Of a DNA stretch of 64,000 nt, positions 1 through 9,855 are shown one piece after another. A model generated the notes under the pieces. It saw only the letters and a program-made list of their open reading frames with translations, searched no databases and was not told the DNA's origin. Made by a program: the position numbers and the translations under genes. Numbering within the stretch: the first letter of the stretch is position 1; each line of letters begins with the position of its first letter. Source of the stretch: Roseospirillum parvum. GTDB lineage: Bacteria; Pseudomonadota; Alphaproteobacteria; Rhodospirillales; Rhodospirillaceae. The stretch is taken from contig NZ_FNCV01000004.1 in the NCBI RefSeq assembly GCF_900100455.1, positions 176,700 to 240,699 of the forward strand, in the 5' to 3' direction.

Positions 1-187
1 CGATGACGAAATCGAGATCGGATTTGAACCCGGCGTTCCCAAACATAGCGACATCGCGCAGCATGCCACCGATGAGCACAAGATGACCGTGAGCGCGAAG
101 CTCCCTCAGCGTGCGTCGCACATCCTCGCGCCCGCGATATGGCGAGTTCAGAAAGTATCGAACTCTTTTTTCAAGAAGGTGTTCCAT
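1..187 (-). CDS. Nucleotidyltransferase-like protein, N-terminal part (runs off window)
   Basis: Only the first 62 codons are in the window; the gene continues past base 1. It starts at an ATG whose first base is 187, inside the end of the dGTPase gene: the two overlap by 17 bases in different frames, so translation is probably coupled. After a basic, Arg-rich N-terminus there is a GGMLRD segment and, 15 residues after the GG, SDLDFVI. This matches the GG...RD...DxD pattern of the DNA polymerase beta/CCA-type nucleotidyltransferase fold, the two aspartates being the expected metal ligands. The substrate cannot be told: it could be an antitoxin/toxin NTase, a defence NTase or a resistance-type enzyme. 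Base composition is AT-richer than the rest of the window, as for its partner. Confidence 0.6.
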   Translation of the reverse strand, partial: MEHLLEKRVRYFLNSPYRGREDVRRTLRELRAHGHLVLIGGMLRDVAMFGNAGFKSDLDFVI

Positions 188-1688
188 TGACCGGGTACAT
201 TCTACGATAGTGTTTCAAAAAGTCATCATGCAGATCGATGCAGAACTGATCCGTCATACCTGACACCATGTCAGTCAGGAGTTGCATTTCCTTGTACCGG
301 ATCGGCAGGCCAGCGTCAGAGTGATATTGTTTGACCTTACCCTCAAAAATTCGGCGATAATTCTTGGAAATCCGGCTATACACATAGGCGGAGAATGGCG
401 AGTTCCGCTTGCTGTCGAGATTCTTGTAGTCTTTGCGGTCACTTATTCCGATCCACAGAAAATCCATCAGGCGGTTGAGCGTATTGTATCCATTCAGTTC
501 AATCTCGAGAACTGTCTTGTGGCTAAACGCATTCTGTCGGTCGAAGTCTTTCAGTGCATCGCACAGAGCCGCCGCCTGGGACGCTTTGATCAGTTCTCCG
601 TCAAAGTTTCCGTTGACGATGTCATGATAGTTGTCCTTGAACGCCTGCGCGACAGCGGAAACCATTAGATGGATTGCATGCACTCTGAACTTTTGCGTCG
701 CCACGTCCTGCAACTCTCTGGGGTGCAGCTTCTGCCTTCGGAGCACATCATACTCCCAGCGCGATAGTTTGCAGAGATGGCTTACAACCGGGTCAAGCTG
801 GTCTTCTCCACCCGGGTGGTAGCCGAGGGAAGCTAAAAGATCGTTGAGGGACGCCAGCCCCTTCTTGATCGCGTCCTCCGCGTCAAGCACGGAGTACGCG
901 ATGTCATCGCATGCCTCCATCACCAGTGCGAGCGGGTGACGAGCGTCGCCCTCCAAGCCGACTTCCCTCCGGATTTGATCAACCAAACTGCGTTCAGAAG
1001 CGAAAAATCCAACTTTTTTGTGCGTCTGTTTGCCCTTGTCGATCTTGTCGGACGACGCGACGTATTTCATAATGGCGGCCAGCGTGCCCAGCGTCAGATT
1101 AAGACCCAGGTCGTCACCAATGACCTGAAGCTTTGTGAGCACACGAAGTGTTTGGGCGTTGCCTTCAAATTGCAGGAAGTCATTCCTGTGCTGCTCTGTC
1201 AGCCGAGAAACATCTTCCTCAATTTCCGGTCCATCGGAATTCGTTCGCTTGAAAAGAACGTCCGAATTCCGTTTGAACCATGCGCGAATGGCATTCTCCC
1301 CTTGATGCCCAAAGGGTGGGTTGCCAATATCGTGCGCGAGACCAACGGCAGCAAGAGTTGCGGGGATCGACCTGATCGCATCTTCAGGCAGCTTATCGTT
1401 TAGCAAAACCGCAATTTCAACTCCCAACGACCTTGCAAGGTTCGCGACTTCATAAGAATGGGTTAATCGGGTTCTGATGCTCTCGATGCTTTCAAGCGGG
1501 AACACTTGAGTCTTGTCGCCCATCCGGCGAAAGGGTGTGGAGAACAGGATGCGGTCGTGATCGCGCTCCTGAGGCAGACGGAACTGTCCTTCGGCAAAGT
1601 CTGGCCCCTTCGGCTTGCCATCAGGCTTCCGGCGATCAAGCAGATCCCCAAAGCGTTCCGCGAAGAGCAATTGCGACCAGTCCGCCAT
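171..1688 (-). CDS. dGTPase-family deoxynucleoside triphosphate triphosphohydrolase
   Basis: A 505-residue HD-domain enzyme predicted to cut dNTPs to deoxynucleoside and triphosphate. The metal-binding HD set is complete: LTHSYEVA near residue 77, AHDIGNPPFGHQGE near 118-131 (HD pair plus a further His), and ACDDIAYS near 260. The length fits the Dgt family. An in-frame GTG at 1736 would add 16 residues, but the ATG at 1688 is preceded by GGAGGG and gives a family-like N-terminus (MADWSQLL). The 3' end overlaps the next gene, a nucleotidyltransferase. GC content is clearly lower than in the core genes, and the pair lies just beyond the 3' end of a tRNA-Ser, so it is probably acquired. dGTPases are known both in nucleotide homeostasis and as phage-restricting dNTP-depletion enzymes; which applies here is open. 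Confidence 0.88.
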   Translation of the reverse strand: MADWSQLLFAERFGDLLDRRKPDGKPKGPDFAEGQFRLPQERDHDRILFSTPFRRMGDKTQVFPLESIESIRTRLTHSYEVANLARSLGVEIAVLLNDKLPEDAIRSIPATLAAVGLAHDIGNPPFGHQGENAIRAWFKRNSDVLFKRTNSDGPEIEEDVSRLTEQHRNDFLQFEGNAQTLRVLTKLQVIGDDLGLNLTLGTLAAIMKYVASSDKIDKGKQTHKKVGFFASERSLVDQIRREVGLEGDARHPLALVMEACDDIAYSVLDAEDAIKKGLASLNDLLASLGYHPGGEDQLDPVVSHLCKLSRWEYDVLRRQKLHPRELQDVATQKFRVHAIHLMVSAVAQAFKDNYHDIVNGNFDGELIKASQAAALCDALKDFDRQNAFSHKTVLEIELNGYNTLNRLMDFLWIGISDRKDYKNLDSKRNSPFSAYVYSRISKNYRRIFEGKVKQYHSDAGLPIRYKEMQLLTDMVSGMTDQFCIDLHDDFLKHYRRMYPVNGTPS

Positions 1689-2027
1689 TCCCCCTGCTAC
1701 CCTCCAAGCTCGCGACTCGTGATGCGCGTCCCCCACTATCTATTGATGTTTAACAGACCCCGCAGACATCAATCTAGCCAATTACGCTTTTGCCCCTGCC
1801 GCTATGCCTACCTCGCGTTTCTAGGCGGCCACGCCAGCCGGAACGACGCCCGCTGAAGGCATCGTTGAGCAACCTGCGGAACCCGTTGAAAACGCTCGCC
1901 CTCGCGAAGCCGAAGCGGGCCGGACGAGGTTCGCTCGGTTAGAGACGGAGGGCCGTTCAGAGAAGGAAATTCGGCCCGGCGCCAGTCTCCGAGGTTCGGG
2001 CGTCTCGGCTAAACGCCTTATGAAATA
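1689..2027. other. Gene-poor junction between dGTPase gene and tRNA-Ser
   Basis: No gene is supported here. A frame open from 1825 to a TAA at 2026-2028 on the plus strand has no start codon and could be a gene remnant. The part next to the dGTPase gene (about 1740-1800) is AT-rich and probably holds its promoter, but no clear -35/-10 pair is visible. No integrase gene is seen between the tRNA and the dGTPase gene. Confidence 0.4.
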
Positions 2028-2054
2028 ATAAAGAAAAGGCCCCCAACGGGAGCC
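2028..2054 (-). terminator. Intrinsic terminator of tRNA-Ser
   Basis: Read on the minus strand, GGCTCCC-GTT-GGGGGCC forms a 7-bp stem (one G-T pair) followed at once by TTTTCTTT, 26 bases past the tRNA 3' end. Confidence 0.8.
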
Positions 2055-2079
2055 TCATCTCGGGTTCGCTACAAGATAG

Positions 2080-2169
2080 TGGCGGAGAGGGTGGGATTCG
2101 AACCCACGGATCCCTCGCGGGATCAACGGTTTTCGAGACCGCCCCGTTCGACCACTCCGGCACCTCTCC
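2080..2169 (-). tRNA. tRNA-Ser(CGA)
   Basis: A 90-base class II tRNA with a long variable arm. The acceptor stem GGAGAGG pairs with CCTCTCC, the discriminator is G and CCA is encoded. The anticodon loop CTCGAAA gives anticodon CGA (codon UCG). The T arm GTGGGTTCGAATCCCAC is intact. Its 3' end faces the AT-rich accessory patch, the usual geometry for tRNA-targeted island integration. Confidence 0.95.
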
Positions 2170-2344
2170 GCGGCGGTCAGGGGGCCCGGCGGGGCGGCCC
2201 TGACAGACTGGTCGTCGGCAAGGCGCGGAACATAGCGCCCGGCGGGGCCGGGATCAACCGTCTCTGTGGGGCCTGGGAGCCCTTTTGGTTAAGCCCTTTC
2301 GCCAGGGCCGTCCGCCAGCGCCGGCGAAGGCTCCAACAACCCCG

Positions 2345-2372
2345 TTGACAGGGCCGGCGCGAGGACTATAGT
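2345..2372 (+). promoter_or_regulatory. Sigma-70 type promoter of rplU-rpmA
   Basis: TTGACA (2345-2350), a 16-base spacer and TATAGT (2367-2372) form a near-consensus promoter, about 93 bases before the rplU start. The preceding 2170-2344 holds no gene that can be supported. Confidence 0.7.
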
Positions 2373-2465
2373 GCGCCCTCTCGCCGCCACCGGGTTCGCC
2401 GGGCCGACTGGGCCGGGGTCCGGGGGCGCTTCAGTGTTTCCAAAACGATACATCCGGCAGGGATC

Positions 2466-2771
2466 ATGTTCGCAGTCATCAAGACCGGCGGCAAGCAGTA
2501 CAAGGTCGCCAAGGACGACGTTCTGGCCATCGAGAAGATCGAGGGCGAGGACGGGGCCGATGTCATGTTCGACCAGGTGCTGATGGTCGGCGACAAGGTC
2601 GGCGCCCCGACCGTGGACGGCGCCGCCGTCGCGGCCCAGGTGGTGCGCCAGTTCAAGGACGACAAGGTGATCGTCTTCAAGAAGAAGCGTCGCCAGAACT
2701 ATCGCCGCAAGAAGGGTCATCGCCAGCAGCTGACCCTGGTCCGCATCACCGACATCCAGGCCGGCGCCTGA
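2466..2771 (+). CDS. rplU: 50S ribosomal protein L21
   Basis: A 101-residue protein of the usual L21 length and sequence: it opens [14 protein letters not shown] and ends with the Lys/Arg-rich rRNA-binding segment [16 protein letters not shown] followed by the conserved LTLVRI strand. L21 binds 23S rRNA in the large subunit. AGGGA lies just before the ATG. It is first in the rplU-rpmA operon, behind a strong promoter and a leader of about 90 bases that could be used for autoregulation. Confidence 0.98.
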   Translation: MFAVIKTGGKQYKVAKDDVLAIEKIEGEDGADVMFDQVLMVGDKVGAPTVDGAAVAAQVVRQFKDDKVIVFKKKRRQNYRRKKGHRQQLTLVRITDIQAGA

Positions 2772-2839
2772 TCGTCATCTGACCGGCGGGCCGCATCCGG
2801 CCCCGGGCAGAGGGTTCAAGTTCCAGGAGGTTCGTCCCC

Positions 2840-3106
2840 ATGGCTCACAAAAAGGCAGGCGGCAGTTCGCGCAACGGCCGCGATACCGAAGGCAAGCGCC
2901 TCGGCGTCAAGAAGTTCGGGGGCGAGGCCGTGATCCCCGGCAACATCATCATCCGTCAGCGGGGCACCAAGTGGCACCCCGGCACCGGCGTTGGTCTGGG
3001 CAAGGACTACACCATCTTCGCCACCGCCGAGGGCAAGGTGTCCTTCCGCAAGGGCTTCAAGGGCCGCACCTTCGTTTCGGTGGACCCGGTCGAGCCGGCC
3101 GAGTAG
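2840..3106 (+). CDS. rpmA: 50S ribosomal protein L27
   Basis: An 88-residue L27. It begins [15 protein letters not shown], the flexible N-terminal tail that reaches the peptidyl transferase centre, and keeps GVKKFGGE and [10 protein letters not shown]. There is no cleavable N-terminal extension of the Firmicutes type. A strong AGGAGG precedes the ATG. It lies 68 bases after rplU and is followed by an intrinsic terminator. Confidence 0.98.
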   Translation: MAHKKAGGSSRNGRDTEGKRLGVKKFGGEAVIPGNIIIRQRGTKWHPGTGVGLGKDYTIFATAEGKVSFRKGFKGRTFVSVDPVEPAE

Positions 3107-5381
<2,275 letters not shown>

Positions 5382-5385
<4 letters not shown>

Positions 5386-6656
5386 CCGCCTCGCCCGACC
5401 TCAAGCAGACCATGGACGATTTGGGCCGCCGGGCCCGCGCCGCCGCTGCCCTGCTGGCCACCACCGCCGGGGCCGACAAGGACCGCGCCCTGATCGCCGC
5501 CGCCGACGAGCTGGTGCGGGCCGAGGAGGAGATCGTCGCCGCCAACGCCCTGGACATGGCCGCCGGCGAGGAAAAGGGCCTTTCCAAGGCTCTGCTCGAC
5601 CGCCTGCTTTTGACCCCGGAGCGCATCGCCGCCATGGCCAAGGGCCTGCGCGAGATCGCCGCCCTGCCCGATCCGGTGGGCCGCGAGCTGGCCCGCTGGC
5701 AGCGCCCCAACGGGCTCGACATCGCCCGAATCGCGGTGCCCCTGGGGGTGATCGGGGTGATCTACGAAAGCCGCCCCAACGTCACCGCCGATGCCGGCGG
5801 GCTGTGCCTGAAATCGGGCAACGCGGTGATCCTGCGCGGCGGCTCGGAAAGCTTCCATTCGGCGCGCGCCATCCTGGCCGCCCTGACCCGCGGCCTGGAG
5901 GCCGCCGGCCTGCCCGCCGACGCCATCCAGATGGTGCCGACCACCGACCGCGCCGCCGTCGGCCACCTGATCACCATGGAAGCGTTCGTCGACGTCATCG
6001 TGCCGCGCGGCGGCAAGAGCCTGATCGCCCGGCTGTCGGCGGAAAGCCGCATTCCCATGTTCAAGCACCTGGAAGGCATCTGCCACACCTACGTCCACGC
6101 CGCCGCCGATCCGGCCAAGGCGCGTGACATCGTGCTCAATGCCAAGATGCGGCGCACCGGCATCTGCGGGGCCACCGAGACCCTGCTCATCGACCGCGCC
6201 GTGGCCGCGTCGCTGCTGCCCCTGCTGGCGGCCGATCTGGCCCGGGCCGGCTGCGCCCTGCGCGGCGACGCCGAGGCCCGCGAGCTGGCCGGCGAAACGC
6301 CCATGGCGGCCGCCGAGGAGATCGACTGGGACACCGAGTATCTGGACGCCATCCTCAGCGTGCGGGTGGTCGATGGGATCGATCAGGCCATCGAGCACAT
6401 CCGGGCCCATTCCTCGTCCCACACCGAGTCCATCGTCACCGAGGATGCCCCGACCGCCGAACGCTTCCTGAACGAGGTGGACAGCGCCATTGTCATGCTC
6501 AACGCCTCGACCCAGTTCGCCGACGGCGGCGAGTTCGGCATGGGGGCGGAGATCGGCATCGCCACCGGCAAACTGCACGCCCGTGGTCCGGTCGGCGTGG
6601 AACAACTGACGACCTACAAGTATCAGGTGCGCGGCAGCGGTCAGACGCGCCCCTGA
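5382..6656 (+). CDS. proA: Glutamate-5-semialdehyde dehydrogenase (gamma-glutamyl phosphate reductase)
   Basis: A 424-residue NADPH-dependent reductase making glutamate 5-semialdehyde, the second step of proline synthesis. It carries the family signatures [10 protein letters not shown], the ILRGGSE loop and the catalytic Cys in TGICGATET. The ATG at 5382 overlaps the proB stop (ATGA). An in-frame GTG at 5364 would add six residues but lies inside proB and is less likely. It is last in the operon and followed directly by repeat A with its bidirectional terminator. Confidence 0.97.
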
Positions 6657-6667
6657 GCGGGACGCAC

Positions 6668-6845
6668 AAAGGGGCGCTGCCCCTTTGATCCCCGCTGGGG
6701 AGGCCGTGGGGCCTCCCCAGACCCCACCATGACTTAAAACCCCACCGAGGGGGCTTGCCCCCCTCGGTGGGGTTTTGACTCATGGCGGGGGTCCGGGGGG
6801 GCCCCAGGTCCCCCCGGCGGGGGTCAAGGGGGCGGCGCCCCTTTG
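6668..6845. repeat. Intergenic palindromic repeat A, copy 1
   Basis: A nested, nearly palindromic element of about 180 bases: outer hairpin AAAGGGGCGCTGCCCCTTT, a GGGGAGGCC...GGCCTCCCC hairpin, a central bidirectional terminator, then matching hairpins on the other side. A second copy lies at 27404-27587 in opposite orientation: the left half here matches the reverse complement of the right half there. Confidence 0.85.
6736..6776. terminator. Bidirectional terminator in repeat A
   Basis: AAAACCCCACCGAGGGGG, a short CTTG loop and the complementary arm ending GGTGGGGTTTT. With A-run and T-run on its two sides it can stop proA transcripts rightward and the DUF4405 gene transcript leftward. Confidence 0.85.
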
Positions 6846-6853
6846 CCGTCCGC

Positions 6854-7132
6854 TCAGGCGTCGATCAGGGTACGCACGTGGCGCATCAGGGTGCGCCAGT
6901 GGCGCGCCACGTGCCACACGCCGACAGCCAGGAAGGCGATGCTGGCGATCTCGTGGATCTCGTGGGCCGGGCGCATCAGCGGGGTGAGCAGGGTGGTCTC
7001 GCCGCGCTCCGGGCCGAACAGCATGAGCAGGCCGGTGGCGGCCAGGATCAGAAAGCCGACCGCGACGATCAGGGTGAGCAGGGCACGGGTGCGATTGCGG
7101 TTGTTCGGGCGAGCGACGGCAAGGGTGGTCAT
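6854..7132 (-). CDS. Small two-helix membrane protein, DUF4405-like
   Basis: A 92-residue protein. Residues about 16-38 form one hydrophobic helix (ALLTLIVAVGFLILAATGLL), and a second runs around 60-75 followed by a His-rich stretch (HEIHEIAS, VWHVARHW, MRHV). Paired membrane helices with histidines in these places resemble DUF4405, a cytochrome b561-like fold, so haem binding is possible but not shown. The ATG at 7132 has GAGGAA 8 bases upstream. It is a single gene facing the family A terminator; the next gene upstream is ldtR, same strand, about 140 bases away. Confidence 0.7.
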   Translation of the reverse strand: MTTLAVARPNNRNRTRALLTLIVAVGFLILAATGLLMLFGPERGETTLLTPLMRPAHEIHEIASIAFLAVGVWHVARHWRTLMRHVRTLIDA

Positions 7133-7271
7133 GGCGTTGGTTCCTCGACGGCAGAGGGGGTTGGGGGCTTGCGACGTGATCGTCGCGACGCCGCCCAATC
7201 TGCCCACCGGCGGTAACGCCGATGTGTCGCGATGCGGGGAAAAGTGTAACCGTGTGTGACCGCCGCCGGCC

Positions 7272-7736
7272 CTACAGCCGGCCGTAGCGCACGTAGTCGG
7301 CCCACAGGCGCTCCAGGCGCTCCAGGCTGTCCACCGCCTCGGCCAGCTTGGGTTCACAGAGGCCGTGGCGCTCCATGGTCTCCATCAGGTGGCCCTGCAA
7401 CTGGCTGATGTGCTGGCACAACTCGCGGCCCTTGGCGGTGATCTCCAGGCGCACGGCGCGCCGGTCGAAGGGGTCGCGGGCCTGGGTCAGGTAGCCGGCC
7501 TCGGCCAGCTTGCGGATGGTGTAGCTGACGTTGGAGCCATGGTAGTAGCCGCGATCCTTGAGGTCGCGCATGACCACGTCGTCGTCGCCGATGTTGGCCA
7601 GAAGCAGGGCCTGCACCGGGTTGATGTCGGTGATCCCCAGACGGCGCAACTCGACCCGCAGCACGTCCAGGAAATGGCGGTGCAGACGCTCGATCATGCC
7701 GACGATGGTTTGATACGACTGGCTCACGGACTTCAC
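7272..7736 (-). CDS. ldtR: LdtR-type MarR family transcriptional regulator
   Basis: A 154-residue winged-helix regulator. It closely follows the alphaproteobacterial LdtR pattern: SYQTIVGMIERLHRHFLDV, GITDINPVQALLLANIG, RGYYHGSNVSYTIRKL (recognition helix region) and FDRRAVRLEIT (wing). In relatives LdtR controls an L,D-transpeptidase gene and stress tolerance; no such gene is next to it here. Start: the GTG at 7736 gives VKSVSQSYQ; a second GTG at 7727 is equally possible. Confidence 0.88.
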   Translation of the reverse strand: MKSVSQSYQTIVGMIERLHRHFLDVLRVELRRLGITDINPVQALLLANIGDDDVVMRDLKDRGYYHGSNVSYTIRKLAEAGYLTQARDPFDRRAVRLEITAKGRELCQHISQLQGHLMETMERHGLCEPKLAEAVDSLERLERLWADYVRYGRL

Positions 7737-7854
7737 TATAGGCAGGCGGGCGGGGCTCTGGCAATCACCACGCCGGGCTCTCACATCAGCCGGGTGGGTT
7801 GCCGCCACGGCCGGGACGGGTATGCTGCCCCGGGCAGCCGGGAGGAGGATGCCG

Positions 7855-8637
7855 ATGATCGAGGTCGAGGCTCTGGCCAAGCGCTTCAAGGGACCCGGCG
7901 GACGGGTGGTCGAGGCGGTGCGCGAGGTCGGCTTCACCGCCCGCGACGGCCGCATCACCGGGCTGATCGGCCCCAACGGGGCGGGCAAGACGACCACCCT
8001 GCGCATCCTCTGCGGGCTGATGAAGCCGGACGCCGGACGGGCCACCATCGACGGCCTGGACGTGGTCGCCGAGACCCGCGCCGCCCAGGCCCGCCTCGGC
8101 GTGCTGCCCGACAACCGGGGGCTCTATCCCCGCCTGACGGCGCGCGAGCATGTGCGCTACTTCGGCCGCTTGCACGGCCTCAAGGGGGCGGAGCTTGAGC
8201 GGCGCATCGGCGTGCTGGCCGAGCGGCTGGGCATGGACGACGTGCTCGACCGCCGGGCCAAGGGGTTCTCCAAGGGCCAGACCCTGAAAGTGGCGCTGGC
8301 CCGCGCCCTGGTCCACGAACCACCCAACCTGCTGCTCGACGAGCCGACCAACGGGCTCGACATCGCCTCCAGCCGGGCCATGCGCGAGCTCATCCGGGGG
8401 TTTCGCGACCAGGGGCGCTGTGTTGTCTTCTGCAGCCACATCATGAGCGAGGTGGCCGCCCTGTGCGACCATCTGGTGGTCATCGCCGACGGCCGGGTGG
8501 TCGCCGAGGGGGCGGTGGACGAATTGCGCGCCCGCACCGGCCTTCAGGACCTGGAAGAGGTCTTCCTGAGCCTGACCGGGCAGAGCCTGGACGCCCCCAC
8601 CCCGCCGGCCGTTGCCCCGGCCACCGCCGCCTCGTGA
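7855..8637 (+). CDS. ABC-2 type exporter, ATP-binding subunit (NatA-like)
   Basis: A 260-residue ABC ATPase. Walker A GPNGAGKTT, a Q-loop region, signature FSKGQ, Walker B LLLDEPTNGLD and the switch His in FCSHIMSE are all present. It resembles NatA/CcmA-type subunits that drive ABC-2 exporters. GGAGGAGG at 7841-7848 sits six bases before the ATG at 7855; an ATG two codons earlier (7849) is too close to it. The membrane partner follows directly. The substrate cannot be read from the sequence; sodium export is the classic role of NatAB. Confidence 0.92.
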   Translation: MIEVEALAKRFKGPGGRVVEAVREVGFTARDGRITGLIGPNGAGKTTTLRILCGLMKPDAGRATIDGLDVVAETRAAQARLGVLPDNRGLYPRLTAREHVRYFGRLHGLKGAELERRIGVLAERLGMDDVLDRRAKGFSKGQTLKVALARALVHEPPNLLLDEPTNGLDIASSRAMRELIRGFRDQGRCVVFCSHIMSEVAALCDHLVVIADGRVVAEGAVDELRARTGLQDLEEVFLSLTGQSLDAPTPPAVAPATAAS

Positions 8638-8660
8638 GACGTGCCATGGTGAGGACCCCC

Positions 8661-9845
8661 ATGCTGGCCCCGATCCGCGTCATCTGCCTGAAGGAACTGC
8701 TCGACAACCTGCGCGACCGGCGCAGCCTGACGGTGGCCTTCGTTTATCCGCTGTTGGGGCCGATCCTGCTCGGCCTGCTGGTCACCGCCGTCTCGGCGAT
8801 GATGAGCATTGATCGCACCCAGCAGTCGGACATCACGGTGAAGGTGGCCGGGGGCGAACGGGCGCCCGAGCTGATCGCCTTCATCGCCGATCAGGGGGCG
8901 CGCATCGAGGCGGTCGGCGGCGACCCCCAGGCGGTGGTGCGCGACGGCGAAGCCAAGGTGGTGCTGCACATCCCGCCCGACTATGGCGAACGGATGGCCG
9001 GCGAGGGGCGGGCCCGGGTCGAGGTGATTCTCAACGCGGCGCAACTGACCGCCGTGGTCGCCTCGGGCACGGTGACCCGGCTGGTCCGCGACTTCAACAA
9101 CCGCCACGCCCGCGACACCCTGCGCTCGGTCGGCCTGACCCTGGACGACCTCAGCCCGCTTGAGGTGGAGACGGTCAACGTCTCCATGCGCGAGGCCCGG
9201 ATCAACGACTTCTTCCTGTTCATGGTGCCGCCGTTCATCATCTTCACGGTCTTTATCGGCGGCGTCTATCTGGCCATCGACACCACCTCGGGCGAGCGCG
9301 AGCGGGGCTCGCTGGAGCCCCTGCTGGCCAACCCGGTGTCGCGCTGGCAGGTCATGCTGGGTAAGTTCGCGGCCGCCCTGATCTTCACCCTGATGGCGCT
9401 TTTCGTGCAGTTGGCGGCGTTCAAGATCAGCTTTTCGCTGGCCGGGGCGGGGCCCTACTCGCTGGCCGGGCGGCTGGAGCCGATGGCCCTGTTGGGGCTG
9501 GTCGCGGTGTGCCTGCCGCTGATCATGTTCGCCACCGCCATCCAGATCATCATCGCCACCATCACCCGAAGCTTCAAGGAAGCCCAGACGTGGCTGGGCC
9601 TGATGCCCCTGGTGCCGGCCATGCCGGGGCTGGCCATGGTCTTCGTGCCGGTCAATCCCGAGCTGTGGATGATGGCCATCCCGACCTACGGGCAGACCCT
9701 TCTGATGGGCCAACTGGTGCGCGGCGATCCGGTCTCGACGCTCAACGTGCTGGTCGCCGGCGGGGCGACGATGGCGGTCTCGGCCCTGCTGCTGTGGCTG
9801 TGCGCCCGCCTCTATGCGCGTGAAACGCTGTTGTGGGGGGCGTGA
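8661..9845 (+). CDS. ABC-2 type exporter, permease subunit (NatB-like)
   Basis: A 394-residue permease. After RVICLKELLDNLRDRR, typical of NatB-like proteins, comes one transmembrane helix, a large extracytoplasmic domain (about residues 45-175), then five or so membrane segments from FLFMVPPFIIFTVFIGGVY on. The motif SGERERGSLEPLLANPVSRWQ matches ABC-2 permeases of the NatB/YhaP type. GGTGAGGA lies five bases before the ATG at 8661; an ATG at 8646 would add five residues. It forms a two-gene operon with the ATPase upstream. Confidence 0.92.
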   Translation: MLAPIRVICLKELLDNLRDRRSLTVAFVYPLLGPILLGLLVTAVSAMMSIDRTQQSDITVKVAGGERAPELIAFIADQGARIEAVGGDPQAVVRDGEAKVVLHIPPDYGERMAGEGRARVEVILNAAQLTAVVASGTVTRLVRDFNNRHARDTLRSVGLTLDDLSPLEVETVNVSMREARINDFFLFMVPPFIIFTVFIGGVYLAIDTTSGERERGSLEPLLANPVSRWQVMLGKFAAALIFTLMALFVQLAAFKISFSLAGAGPYSLAGRLEPMALLGLVAVCLPLIMFATAIQIIIATITRSFKEAQTWLGLMPLVPAMPGLAMVFVPVNPELWMMAIPTYGQTLLMGQLVRGDPVSTLNVLVAGGATMAVSALLLWLCARLYARETLLWGA

Positions 9846-9855
9846 GGGAGGCGCC

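Noticed and set aside
1825..2028. Open frame on the plus strand between the dGTPase gene and tRNA-Ser, ending in TAA
   Set aside because: It has no start codon until its last codons and no recognisable sequence; at most a gene remnant.
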